A stretch of DNA of 64,000 nucleotides from SHZL01 sp031362985 (GTDB lineage: Bacteria; Pseudomonadota; Gammaproteobacteria; Xanthomonadales; SZUA-36): positions 6,556 through 70,555 of the forward strand of contig JANLTO010000034.1 of assembly GCA_031362985.1 (NCBI GenBank), given 5' to 3'. The translations under genes were made by a program, and so were the position numbers. Shown here in pieces: positions 8,615 through 16,423 of this stretch (position 1 is the first letter of the stretch; each line of letters opens with the position of its first letter). Under the pieces are notes generated by a model, which did not search any database, was not told the origin of the DNA, and saw only the letters and a program-made list of their open reading frames with translations.

Positions 8615-9214
8615 ATGGCCAGCAACAGAGCTGAAAAAATGGGTGCTCGCACCGGGCTTCCGGGATTGCTGGATCGCCTGCGTTACCACGAACCCTCACG
8701 CCAGGGCATAGGCTTGTTGCTCCTTCCGGTTTGCGCCTGGTTCGCCGCGCCTGGGGCAGGGCGTGTGCTGATCGGTCTTTGCATAGCCATGGTCGGGCAG
8801 GTTTGGCGCATCTATGCAGCAGGCGTCATTTACAAGAACAAACAGCTGGCAACGACGGGCGCCTATTCAGTGGTTCGGCATCCACTCTACCTTGGCAACT
8901 TCCTCATCCTTGGTGGATTCACCCTGGCCGGCGCCAATGTCGGTGTGAGTCTTGCAGTGGTGCTATTCCTGTCGTTTTACTACCCGGCCGCCATTCGCTA
9001 TGAAGACAGCAAGCTGGAGGGTATTTTTGCGGACGCCTGGCGTGCATGGAGTAAAGATATTCCTGCGGTATTTCCAAGTCGCTGGCGCTGGGTTGCGAAT
9101 AAGGATGCAGAATGGAACGCATGGCAATCCTTGTCACGCAACGGCGAATTAGCTATCAGTGTGTATTTGTTGCTGTGTGCGGGCTTTCTCATGCAGCGGG
9201 CAGGCTTGATGTGA
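8615..9214 (+). CDS. integral membrane methyltransferase, ICMT/PEMT-like
   Basis: A 199-aa membrane protein with three to five predicted membrane segments. The signature GAYSVVRHPLYLGNFLILGG (about residues 89-108) is the SAM-binding hallmark of the isoprenylcysteine carboxyl methyltransferase and phospholipid N-methyltransferase superfamily. It lies between ppd and the AEP transaminase, with 10 bp to the latter. No prenylated protein substrate is expected in a bacterium, so I infer a small-molecule or lipid substrate; N-methylation of an aminophosphonate head group is the simplest idea from context, but nothing in the sequence proves it. Confidence 0.75.
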   Translation: MASNRAEKMGARTGLPGLLDRLRYHEPSRQGIGLLLLPVCAWFAAPGAGRVLIGLCIAMVGQVWRIYAAGVIYKNKQLATTGAYSVVRHPLYLGNFLILGGFTLAGANVGVSLAVVLFLSFYYPAAIRYEDSKLEGIFADAWRAWSKDIPAVFPSRWRWVANKDAEWNAWQSLSRNGELAISVYLLLCAGFLMQRAGLM

Positions 9215-9224
9215 AGTCGCCCGC

Positions 9225-10301
9225 GTGAGGCCGGTGCTTTTGAATCCCGGTCCGGTCAGCCTGAGTGATGGTGTCCGGCGGGCTGTTGCTGCAGCGGATC
9301 TCTGCCACCGAGAACCGGAATTTGCCGCGCTGCAGGACCGTGTTCGGAGTAAGCTTACGGCCATTTACCACCTCGAGAGCAACACCTGGGCCCCGGTATT
9401 ATTGGGTGGCTCAGGGACAACGGCAGTGGAAGCCATGCTCACCTCCCTGTTGCCGGGAAATGGGCGTTTACTGGTGCTGGAGAACGGTGTTTACGGTGAA
9501 AGGCTGAGCCGAATTGCCGAAATTCATGGTATTGAAAGCCAGGCGATCAAGCACGGTTGGTGTGAATCATGGGACCTGGATCGGGTTGCCAGTCTTCTTG
9601 TTGCGGGCAGGTTTACCCACGTTGCAGCTGTGCACCATGAAACAACCTGTGGCCGCCTCAATCCGGTAGATCGCCTTGCCGCCTTGTGCGAACGGAATGG
9701 AGTGGAACTTCTGCTGGATACTGTTTCCAGTTTTGGGGCAGAATGGATTCCTTTCCAGTCCCCTGCCTTGTCAGCTTGCGCGGTAACGGCCAACAAGTGT
9801 CTTCACGGCATTCCCGGGCTGTGTTTTGTTGTGCTTCGTCGCACGGCCCTGGCCAGGGCTGTAGCGCCACCGCGCAGCCTTGCACTGGACCTGGCGTTGT
9901 GGGCCGCGCATCAGGATCGGGGGTCCACACCCTTCACCCCGGCAGTTAACGGCATGCTCGCCCTGGACCAGGCGTTGAGTGAGTTGGACAATGAAGGCGG
10001 CTGGCGTGTCCGGCACGCCCGCTACCACCGCCTGACAGAACGCGTGGCCCACTGTTTGGCGGCGCGTGGGGTCCATCCATTGCTTCCGGTGACTGAAAGC
10101 TCCTGTGTGCTGCGGGCATACACGTTGCCGCAGGGGAAAAGTTATGCGGAGGTCCACGACGGCTTAAAGCAACGTGGCTTCATTGTTTATGCCGGCCAGG
10201 GCGAACTCGCGCGCGAAATTTTCAGGATTTCGACGATGGGTAATATTACTGAGTATGATATCGAGCGTTTGTTGGCATCGTTGGAAATGGTTTTTTTGTG
10301 A
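9225..10301 (+). CDS. 2-aminoethylphosphonate transaminase-like aminotransferase
   Basis: A class V PLP aminotransferase of the PhnW/AEPT type (358 aa). It opens with LLNPGPVSLSDGVRRA and DLCHREPEF, both characteristic, has GGSGTTAVEAML for the cofactor phosphate, and the PLP-linked Lys is in TANKCLHGIPG. In a cluster with pepM and ppd it should run in the biosynthetic direction, turning phosphonoacetaldehyde into 2-aminoethylphosphonate. The start is GTG. No phosphonoacetaldehyde hydrolase (phnX) is nearby, which argues against a degradative role. Confidence 0.9.
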   Translation: MRPVLLNPGPVSLSDGVRRAVAAADLCHREPEFAALQDRVRSKLTAIYHLESNTWAPVLLGGSGTTAVEAMLTSLLPGNGRLLVLENGVYGERLSRIAEIHGIESQAIKHGWCESWDLDRVASLLVAGRFTHVAAVHHETTCGRLNPVDRLAALCERNGVELLLDTVSSFGAEWIPFQSPALSACAVTANKCLHGIPGLCFVVLRRTALARAVAPPRSLALDLALWAAHQDRGSTPFTPAVNGMLALDQALSELDNEGGWRVRHARYHRLTERVAHCLAARGVHPLLPVTESSCVLRAYTLPQGKSYAEVHDGLKQRGFIVYAGQGELAREIFRISTMGNITEYDIERLLASLEMVFL

Positions 10302-10309
10302 GAGCATCC

Positions 10310-10555
10310 ATGGAGCAGAGTGTTCGTCGTGTTGCCTTGTGCCGACTCTTTGCAGTGTTCCTGTTACTGCTTCCGCCGAGTGTGTTTGCTTACCTTGATC
10401 CCAGCACAGGCAGCATGGTGGTGTCGGTTCTGGTCGGGGTTTTTGCTTCTATTGCATTGGCATTGAGGACGTACTGGTACAAGGTCAAGAATTTTTTGAA
10501 ACGTATTGGCAAGCCGGCAAGCGACGTAGCCAATGAGTCTTCCACTGAAGATTAG
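10310..10555 (+). CDS. small membrane protein with YLDPSTGS motif
   Basis: A protein of about 81 aa with an N-terminal hydrophobic signal or membrane segment (LFAVFLLLLPPSVFA), the motif AYLDPSTGSMVV, a second hydrophobic segment (VLVGVFASIALALRTYW) and a basic, polar tail. An in-frame GTG at 10298 overlaps the transaminase stop; I chose the ATG at 10310. I recognise the motif from small unnamed proteins in surface-polymer clusters but know no function. Its place before a glycerophosphotransferase-like gene suggests a partner of that enzyme or of the membrane proteins after it. Confidence 0.75.
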   Translation: MEQSVRRVALCRLFAVFLLLLPPSVFAYLDPSTGSMVVSVLVGVFASIALALRTYWYKVKNFLKRIGKPASDVANESSTED

Positions 10556-10569
10556 CCTGGTTTTTCCTT

Positions 10570-11775
10570 ATGTCAGTGTTACAAGGCTGGAGGGGGTGGC
10601 GCGAGTTTAGCAGACTCCCGTGGGAGTGGCGCCACTTGGTTTTCTATTCCGAATCGGGGCAGGACTGGCGCCAGTTTTCTGGCCTGATCGAAGTGCTGAA
10701 CGAGCGACTGGGACGCAAGGTGTGCTATGTCACCTCTGATCCACAGGATAAGGGACTGTTGCGGCAGCACGAGAATTACCGCGCGCTATGCATACCTGCA
10801 GGAATATTCCTGATGTCCTTTTTCCAGGTCAACCAGTCCGATGCCCTGGTGCTGACCATGATGGATCTGGGTAATTTCCATCTGAAGCGTTCGCTATATC
10901 CCGTGCACTACATTTACCTGTTTCACGGTATGGGTAGTACCCATATGGTTGACCATGCCAATTCATTTGATCATTACGATTCACTTTTTTGTGCCGGTCC
11001 TCATCAACATGCTGAAATTCGCAAGCGTGAAGCTCTGAAAAACCTTCCGGACAAACATGTATTTGATTATGGTCACCCCAGGCTCGAACAGGTCATGGCC
11101 GCAGCAAAAACGTACCGGTCGGAACACGTGAAACAAGCTGGTACAGGAAAAATCGGGCCGGTTGTTCTGGTGGCGCCAACCTGGGGAGCGACATCGATTT
11201 TCAATGTTTGCGGTCAGGAGTTGATCGATACGCTGTTGCGGGATGGCTGCGAAGTGATCATGCGGCCACATTACCAAAGCCTGAGGCAGACTCCGCGTGT
11301 AATCAAATCCCTGCGAGATCAATTTCTCAGCCGGGTGGGTTTTCAATATGTTGATCGCATGGAAGAAACAGAATCGATCCTGAGATCCGATCTCCTGGTC
11401 AGCGATTGGTCAGCGATGGCGCTGGAGTATGCGCTGGGCCTGGAGAAACCGGTTCTGTTTGTTGACGTCCCGCGCCGTATCCGCAATCCCGACTGGCAGG
11501 ATCTTGAAATAGAGCCCATTGAATCGGCCATCCGGAAGAAAATCGGCGCCATAATTTCCCCAGATCATCTTGCGCAGGTTCGGGCAACGATAGACGAGAT
11601 GTTGGCGCACGGGGAAGAATTTGCGCAAACTGCTCGAGAAATACGGAATCAGGTGGTTTACCGTGTAGGTCATAGCCTTTCCGCCGGAGCGGCAGAAATC
11701 GTTCGCTTGGCGGACATTCAGAAGGCAAGTCGGCAGAAGGCGAGGCGGTCCGATCGGGGAATACACCATGACTGA
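10570..11775 (+). CDS. CDP-glycerol glycerophosphotransferase-like enzyme (TagB/TagF type)
   Basis: A 401-aa protein with the GT-B-like architecture of the CDP-glycerol:poly(glycerophosphate) glycerophosphotransferase family. Family-like elements are YLFHGMGSTHM (about 116-126), VLVAPTWGATS, IMRPHYQSLRQ, and the nucleotide-binding LVSDWSAMALEYALGLEKPVLF. In Gram-positives this family moves glycerol phosphate from CDP-glycerol to teichoic acids. In a phosphonate cluster with a cytidylyltransferase but no visible CDP-glycerol synthase, I infer that it moves a phosphonate from its CMP ester to a glycan or lipid. The stop overlaps the next gene by 8 bp. Confidence 0.85.
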   Translation: MSVLQGWRGWREFSRLPWEWRHLVFYSESGQDWRQFSGLIEVLNERLGRKVCYVTSDPQDKGLLRQHENYRALCIPAGIFLMSFFQVNQSDALVLTMMDLGNFHLKRSLYPVHYIYLFHGMGSTHMVDHANSFDHYDSLFCAGPHQHAEIRKREALKNLPDKHVFDYGHPRLEQVMAAAKTYRSEHVKQAGTGKIGPVVLVAPTWGATSIFNVCGQELIDTLLRDGCEVIMRPHYQSLRQTPRVIKSLRDQFLSRVGFQYVDRMEETESILRSDLLVSDWSAMALEYALGLEKPVLFVDVPRRIRNPDWQDLEIEPIESAIRKKIGAIISPDHLAQVRATIDEMLAHGEEFAQTAREIRNQVVYRVGHSLSAGAAEIVRLADIQKASRQKARRSDRGIHHD

Positions 11776-13591
11776 ACGCCCTAAGCGGACGGTCCTGTTT
11801 CGCTGGATGGGATGGTTTGCGCTGGCCAATGCCTGCTTGTTGGCTTTGCTTGGGTTGCGTTATTTCGCAAATTTTTCTCCGGGTGAGACACTACTGTCCT
11901 GGGTTTACCTGGTCCTGGTATTCCCTTCTCATTTTGTAATTCTTTCGATGTTGTCGCTGTTTATTGTTCTGACTCCGTTGGTGCTGGTCTGGCCTTCCCG
12001 GCGTTGGGTAACAGTGCTGGCAGTGATTCTGTTTGCTGCGCTGATTGCGGCCAGCGAACTCGACAGTTTGCTCTGGTCACAAAGCCGCTTTCACATCAAT
12101 GGACTGACCGTGCAGATCCTCGGACTGCGCAGCTGGATTTTCAGTGCCGTGCTTTTTGTGTTTGGGCTGGCCTTCGAGGCCATGCTGGCCGTTTGGGTCT
12201 GGCGATGGGTAGGCGACCTTCCACAGCGCCATGGCCGGCGTGTGGGAGTGGTTTGCCTGCTAGCTGTCTTCAGCTCGCAACTGATTTACGCCTGGGCCGA
12301 TGCCAGCTATTACCAGCCCGTAACCAGTGTGGAAATACAGCTGCCGGTACACAGGTGGTTCACCGCCAGGCGACAACTTGCTCGCCTGGGACTGGTCGAT
12401 CCGGAAGTCAGCCGCGAACGGGTCCTGGCGCAAAGGCTGGCGCGTCAATGGGATCGCGCGACCAACCGCACGCTGAACTATCCTTTAAAACCAATGCGCT
12501 GCAGTAGTAAGCAGCCGATGAACCTGTTATTGATTCTGGCGGATGCGATGCGCAGCGATATGTTGCAGAAAAAAACCTCACCGTTCCTGTGGGCCATGGC
12601 GCACAGCCAGGCGCAGTGGTTCACTCAACATTTCAGTGGTGGAAACTCCTCGCGCATGGGGGTGTTCAGCTTGTTCTACGGTTTGCCGCCGGGCTATTGG
12701 AATAGTTTTGAATCCCTGCAGCGATCCTCAGTGTTCGTGGATGAGCTCCAGCGGCAAAATTATGCCCTGGGACTTTTCACCAGTTACACCATGTACCGGC
12801 CGGTGTCGCTTGACCGGACGGCTTTTGCCAATGTGCCGAATTTGCGCATACATACCGAGCCTGAGGAGGCGGCTCCGTGGCAACGAGACGAAATCATTAC
12901 CAGTGAATGGAAAAATTGGTTGAAGCAGCGCAACAGGCAGCGACCATTTTTTGGCTTCCTGTTCTACGATGCAAGCAATACACGTGATTATCCGGAGAAA
13001 CCGCGCAGCATGCCGGAGTTGCAACCCTCGCGCAGTAATGAACTGTCCAGGAGTTTTTCTGACTACGAAAAATCGATCCGATTTTTGGATGGCCTGATTG
13101 AGTCAGTGCTTGACGATCTGGAGCAACAGGGCGAGGCTGACCGGACTATTGTGATTATCACCTCTGATCATGGCCAGGAATTCAGTGAAGACGGTTCGGG
13201 TTTGACAGAACACGGTTCGGGTTACACCAGCTACCAGTTACAGGTACCCCTTCTCATGAAGTGGCCAGGCCGGCCGCCGCACCGCTTCGATCACAGGACA
13301 TCACATTATGATGTGCTGCCTGCGCTCATGACCGAAGTGCTGGGCTGCAGCAATCCTGCCAGCGATTATGCCAGTGGCACTAACCTGTTCGAACAGCAAA
13401 ATTGGGATTGGTTGGTGGCTGGAAGTTACTACAACTATGCCATACTGGAACCGGACCAGGTAACCATCGCCTATCCGGGAGGCAATTTCGAAGTGCGCGA
13501 CCGGGATTACGAGGTCATTGCGGAGCCGGAAGTCAGGGGATCCATTCTGGAAGCCGTTGCCGCCGAAAATACCAGGTTTTACCGCCCATGA
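11768..13591 (+). CDS. YejM/PbgA-like membrane protein of the sulfatase/phosphoethanolamine-transferase fold
   Basis: A 607-aa protein with about five N-terminal membrane helices (to about residue 190) and a large periplasmic domain of the alkaline phosphatase superfamily. NLLLILADAMRSDML begins the fold, FSGGNSSRMGVFSLFYGLPP holds the position of the nucleophile (Ser here), and TSDHGQEFSE with TEHGSGYTSYQLQVPLL supply metal-site residues. The layout matches E. coli YejM, which controls LPS synthesis through LapB, and is also like LtaS and EptA transferases. Here the tight coupling to phosphonate genes suggests a head-group transferase or a sensor of the modified lipid. Its last 4 bp overlap the YidC-like gene. 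Confidence 0.85.
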   Translation: MTERPKRTVLFRWMGWFALANACLLALLGLRYFANFSPGETLLSWVYLVLVFPSHFVILSMLSLFIVLTPLVLVWPSRRWVTVLAVILFAALIAASELDSLLWSQSRFHINGLTVQILGLRSWIFSAVLFVFGLAFEAMLAVWVWRWVGDLPQRHGRRVGVVCLLAVFSSQLIYAWADASYYQPVTSVEIQLPVHRWFTARRQLARLGLVDPEVSRERVLAQRLARQWDRATNRTLNYPLKPMRCSSKQPMNLLLILADAMRSDMLQKKTSPFLWAMAHSQAQWFTQHFSGGNSSRMGVFSLFYGLPPGYWNSFESLQRSSVFVDELQRQNYALGLFTSYTMYRPVSLDRTAFANVPNLRIHTEPEEAAPWQRDEIITSEWKNWLKQRNRQRPFFGFLFYDASNTRDYPEKPRSMPELQPSRSNELSRSFSDYEKSIRFLDGLIESVLDDLEQQGEADRTIVIITSDHGQEFSEDGSGLTEHGSGYTSYQLQVPLLMKWPGRPPHRFDHRTSHYDVLPALMTEVLGCSNPASDYASGTNLFEQQNWDWLVAGSYYNYAILEPDQVTIAYPGGNFEVRDRDYEVIAEPEVRGSILEAVAAENTRFYRP

Positions 13592-15054
13592 AATCTCTGG
13601 GCTGGCGGATGCTTTCCTGCATCCTTAGCTGTGTTGCGCCATTCGCGCTGGAGGCAGATGTGAGTCTGAACACATCTGCGTTGGCGCTGCGTTTCAGCGA
13701 CCAGGGCAGTTTGATGGAAGCAACGATGTGCTTCCCGCTGTGTGAAGATGTTGAGCCCCGCCAGCAACACATGGAAGACCCGGAAGGGATCGTAAGTTTT
13801 GGCCAGGTAATGGATTCCCGCTGGGTCCAGCGGCGCGGCGTGAATGGCGGAGTCCGGGACCCGGCGATAACTGAAGTCCACCAATTGCATTTTTCCCATC
13901 CCGACGGCCAAAGCATTACATGGCTGATTCCATCGCAAGGCTATCGTCTCGAAGCAAGGACAGAAAGTACTGAGCTCACCCTGCGTTCCGGGGCGGGTTT
14001 TCAGGCAGCCCCGGCAAAGGGCTTTGGTCGCTGGCTGGAACGGCTTCGCTATGTCGCGGTCACTTCGGAGGGCGTGAGGCAAGTCGGACTGGATAGTGAG
14101 GAAGCGGATGGCTTTGAAGCAGATTGGGCCGGATTCCGTAACCGCTTCTGGACTCTCCTCGTCAGCGGGCAGATTGACAGCACTTTTGAAATCCAAACAG
14201 GAGAAGCAAACCGGGAGGCCGTCCTGCAGCGCAAGCAGGGCTTGCCGGAGGAACTCCTGGCCTTTTACCTCGGGCCAGTGGAAGTCAGACAGCTTACCGC
14301 CAGCGATGAAATTCTGGACGAGCTGCTTTATGCCGGGCTTTGGTTCTGGTTGCGCTGGATTTGTCTTGGATTGTTCTACATTTTCGCCTGGATCCAGTCC
14401 ATGGTTCCCGATTGGGGTTGGGCTATCATGCTTTTATCGGTCACGGTTAATTTACTGATGTTACCGCTGAGCCGGACGGCAAATCGCATCCAGCAACGCG
14501 TGCATGTGAAGGAGGCAAGGCTGGCGCCAGAATTATCCCGTATCAGGAAGGACTATCGTGGCGAGGAGCAAGTAAAGAAAATCCTGGCCTTGTACGAGGA
14601 GCAGGAAGTCCACCCTTTATATGGGCTGAAAAGCCTGCTGGGCGTGGCGGTGGTGATCCCGGTCTTTGTCGGCGCCTTCGATATGCTGGCAGAGAACATT
14701 GATTTGCTTGGCACCGGCTTTTTGTGGATCAAGGACTTGTCACAGCCCGATGCCTTGTTTCAACTGCCCTTCAACTTGCCATTTTTTGGCAGCACATTTA
14801 ACCTCCTGCCTTTCCTCATGACCGGGCTTTCCATCTGGGCGGCCGCGGAGCACAGGCCACTGGCCTCCAATCCTGATTTATACAGGCAGCAACTGCGGAA
14901 TACGTTGCTTCTGGCGCTGGCCTTTTTTATCGTGTTTTATACCTTTCCTGCGGGCATGGTCCTGTACTGGACTACCAACAATCTGGCCGCGCTGTGTAAA
15001 AGCGTATGGAAACGCCGGCTCAGCGCGCGCGGTAAAGTCGGGGATGCGGCTTGA
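13588..15054 (+). CDS. YidC/Oxa1-family membrane insertase paralogue
   Basis: A 488-aa protein with a signal-like N-terminus (MKSLGWRMLSCILSCVAPF), a periplasmic domain of about 230 residues, then the YidC core: WAIMLLSVTVNLLMLPLSRTANRIQ, a cytoplasmic loop with APELSRIRKDYRG and ALYEEQEVHPLYG, FLWIKDLSQPD, and the final FPAGMVLYWTTNNLAAL. The real housekeeping yidC normally sits with rnpA-rpmH-trmE, none of which are here, so this is a second copy. The start is set by an ATGA overlap with the preceding gene; longer in-frame sequence upstream is inside that gene. Its partner substrate is unknown, perhaps the small protein at 10310 or the YejM-like protein. Confidence 0.88.
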   Translation: MKSLGWRMLSCILSCVAPFALEADVSLNTSALALRFSDQGSLMEATMCFPLCEDVEPRQQHMEDPEGIVSFGQVMDSRWVQRRGVNGGVRDPAITEVHQLHFSHPDGQSITWLIPSQGYRLEARTESTELTLRSGAGFQAAPAKGFGRWLERLRYVAVTSEGVRQVGLDSEEADGFEADWAGFRNRFWTLLVSGQIDSTFEIQTGEANREAVLQRKQGLPEELLAFYLGPVEVRQLTASDEILDELLYAGLWFWLRWICLGLFYIFAWIQSMVPDWGWAIMLLSVTVNLLMLPLSRTANRIQQRVHVKEARLAPELSRIRKDYRGEEQVKKILALYEEQEVHPLYGLKSLLGVAVVIPVFVGAFDMLAENIDLLGTGFLWIKDLSQPDALFQLPFNLPFFGSTFNLLPFLMTGLSIWAAAEHRPLASNPDLYRQQLRNTLLLALAFFIVFYTFPAGMVLYWTTNNLAALCKSVWKRRLSARGKVGDAA

Positions 15055-15055
15055 A

Positions 15056-15820
15056 ATGAACACAGAATGCGCTCTCAATGCCTCCCAACTGGAACAATTT
15101 CAAAGGGATGGATACCTGCGGGTTCGGGGTATGTATTCGCCAGCAGAAATAGCGCAAATCAGTGAGTGGACAGACGAGCTTGCGCAGCGCGGGGAAGAGA
15201 TGGGCAAGACCATGATGTACTTTGAATCCAGCCAGCTTGATGGCTGCAGGATTCTGTGTCGGATCGAGAATTTTGTGCCTTTTCACGAGGGATTCCGTCA
15301 GTGGATCACAGCCCGGCGCCTGCACCACGCTGTGTGCCAATTACTGGATGCACCGGCGGTGCTGTTCAAGGACAAGATCAATTTCAAATTGCCCGGTGGA
15401 GACGGTTTCAAGCCGCACCAGGATGTGCAGGCGGGCTGGAACGAGTTTGCGGACATTCACATTACTGCCATGGTCGCGATCGACGCGACCAACGAGCAAA
15501 ACGGCAGCCTGGAGATGATCGCTGGGCTGCATGACAAGGGCATCCTGGGGCCGATGTGGGCGCCGCTAACTGATGCCGATACCGGGTATTTGCCTTATCA
15601 TCCGGTGCATTGCGCGCCGGGTGATGCCGTGTTCTTTGATTCTTTCGCCCCACACCGTTCCTCGCCTAACCGTAGTGGACAGGCGCGCAGGGTGCTCTAT
15701 ATCACTTACAACCGGGCGGCAGCAGGGGATTCGCGCGAGAGATACTACGCGGAGAAACGCAAGAATTACCCACCTGATGCAGAACGAGATCCGAACAGGG
15801 TATATAACTTCAAGGTTTGA
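15056..15820 (+). CDS. phytanoyl-CoA dioxygenase (PhyH) family oxygenase, possible AEP hydroxylase
   Basis: A 254-aa Fe(II)/2-oxoglutarate oxygenase. It begins QLEQFQRDGYLRVRGMY, typical of PhyH proteins; the iron ligands are His and Asp in KPHQDVQAGW and a distal His in FDSFAPHRSSPN, with the 2OG-binding Arg probably in RRVLYITYNR. Members of this family such as PhnY and TmpA hydroxylate C1 of 2-aminoethylphosphonate or its trimethyl form. There is no HD-domain PhnZ/TmpB partner here to cut the C-P bond, so I infer a biosynthetic role giving 1-hydroxy-AEP. An alternative in-frame ATG lies at 15044, overlapping the YidC-like gene. Confidence 0.82.
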   Translation: MNTECALNASQLEQFQRDGYLRVRGMYSPAEIAQISEWTDELAQRGEEMGKTMMYFESSQLDGCRILCRIENFVPFHEGFRQWITARRLHHAVCQLLDAPAVLFKDKINFKLPGGDGFKPHQDVQAGWNEFADIHITAMVAIDATNEQNGSLEMIAGLHDKGILGPMWAPLTDADTGYLPYHPVHCAPGDAVFFDSFAPHRSSPNRSGQARRVLYITYNRAAAGDSRERYYAEKRKNYPPDAERDPNRVYNFKV

Positions 15821-15847
15821 ACACGGCGCATTCGCCCAGGAGACTGA

Positions 15848-16237
15848 ATGAAAGATTTTCTTGTTCCCGTTTCGCCAGGGGAAGTGCTGGACAAAATCAC
15901 CATTCTTGAAATCAAATCGGAACGAATGACGGATCCGGAGAAAGTGGCCAATGTCCGCGTTGAACTTGAGCTATTGAGCAAATACTGGGCTGATTCGGTT
16001 ACAGAAAACGAAATTGTTCACATGCTGCGTGCGCAATTGAAAGCGATCAATGAAAAACTCTGGGTCATTGAGGACGACATTCGCGATAAAGAGCGTGTCA
16101 AAGAATTCGACGAGCAATTCGTTGAACTGGCGCGCAGTGTCTATGCGACCAATGATCGCCGTGCGCAGATAAAAAAAGAGCTGAACCTGCACCTGGGTGC
16201 CCGGATCGTAGAGGAAAAATCTTATACGACTTATTAG
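15848..16237 (+). CDS. DUF6165 family protein
   Basis: A 129-aa soluble, highly charged and largely alpha-helical protein beginning MKDFLVPVSPGEVLDKITILEIKSERM and ending with a basic-acidic helix pattern. I assign it to DUF6165 from that N-terminus; members are often encoded among LPS or capsule genes, and no activity is known to me. AGGAG at 15838-15842 supports the start. It is the last gene of the phosphonate cluster and precedes the LPS core genes further on, so a role in envelope polysaccharide handling is plausible but unproved. Confidence 0.75.
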   Translation: MKDFLVPVSPGEVLDKITILEIKSERMTDPEKVANVRVELELLSKYWADSVTENEIVHMLRAQLKAINEKLWVIEDDIRDKERVKEFDEQFVELARSVYATNDRRAQIKKELNLHLGARIVEEKSYTTY

Positions 16238-16289
16238 GCGGCTTACCTGGTGCTTGCACCCGCCTTGTGGCCTGGATTAGAATTGAGCC

Positions 16290-16423
16290 TTACTCATTCA
16301 GACCGGCAGAGGGACTGGCCCTTAGATGCCGGGGCAACCTTCGGAGCTAACCACTTCGAAAAGGTGCCAATTCCAGCGAAAACCGTGAGCTTGCTCATAT
16401 AAAGGTTTTCGGGAAATGAGTGA
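16290..16423 (+). promoter_or_regulatory. SAM-I (S-box) riboswitch aptamer
   Basis: The core is close to the S-box consensus: CAGAGGGACTGGCCC at about 16308-16321, GATGCCGGGGCAACC at 16325-16339, and AAAGGTGCCAATTCCAGC at about 16360-16378. The closing helix P1 pairs TTACTCATT (16290-16298) with AATGAGTGA (16415-16423), 9 bp with one G-U. It lies about 100 nt upstream of metB, so SAM should repress cystathionine gamma-synthase. No terminator hairpin with a T tract follows, which suggests control of translation rather than transcription. Confidence 0.93.

Noticed and set aside
13402..13587. N-terminal extension of the YidC-like protein
   Set aside because: The extra 62 codons lie inside the YejM-like gene and lack signal-peptide character. 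The ATGA junction and the MKSLGWRML signal-like start mark 13588 as the real start.
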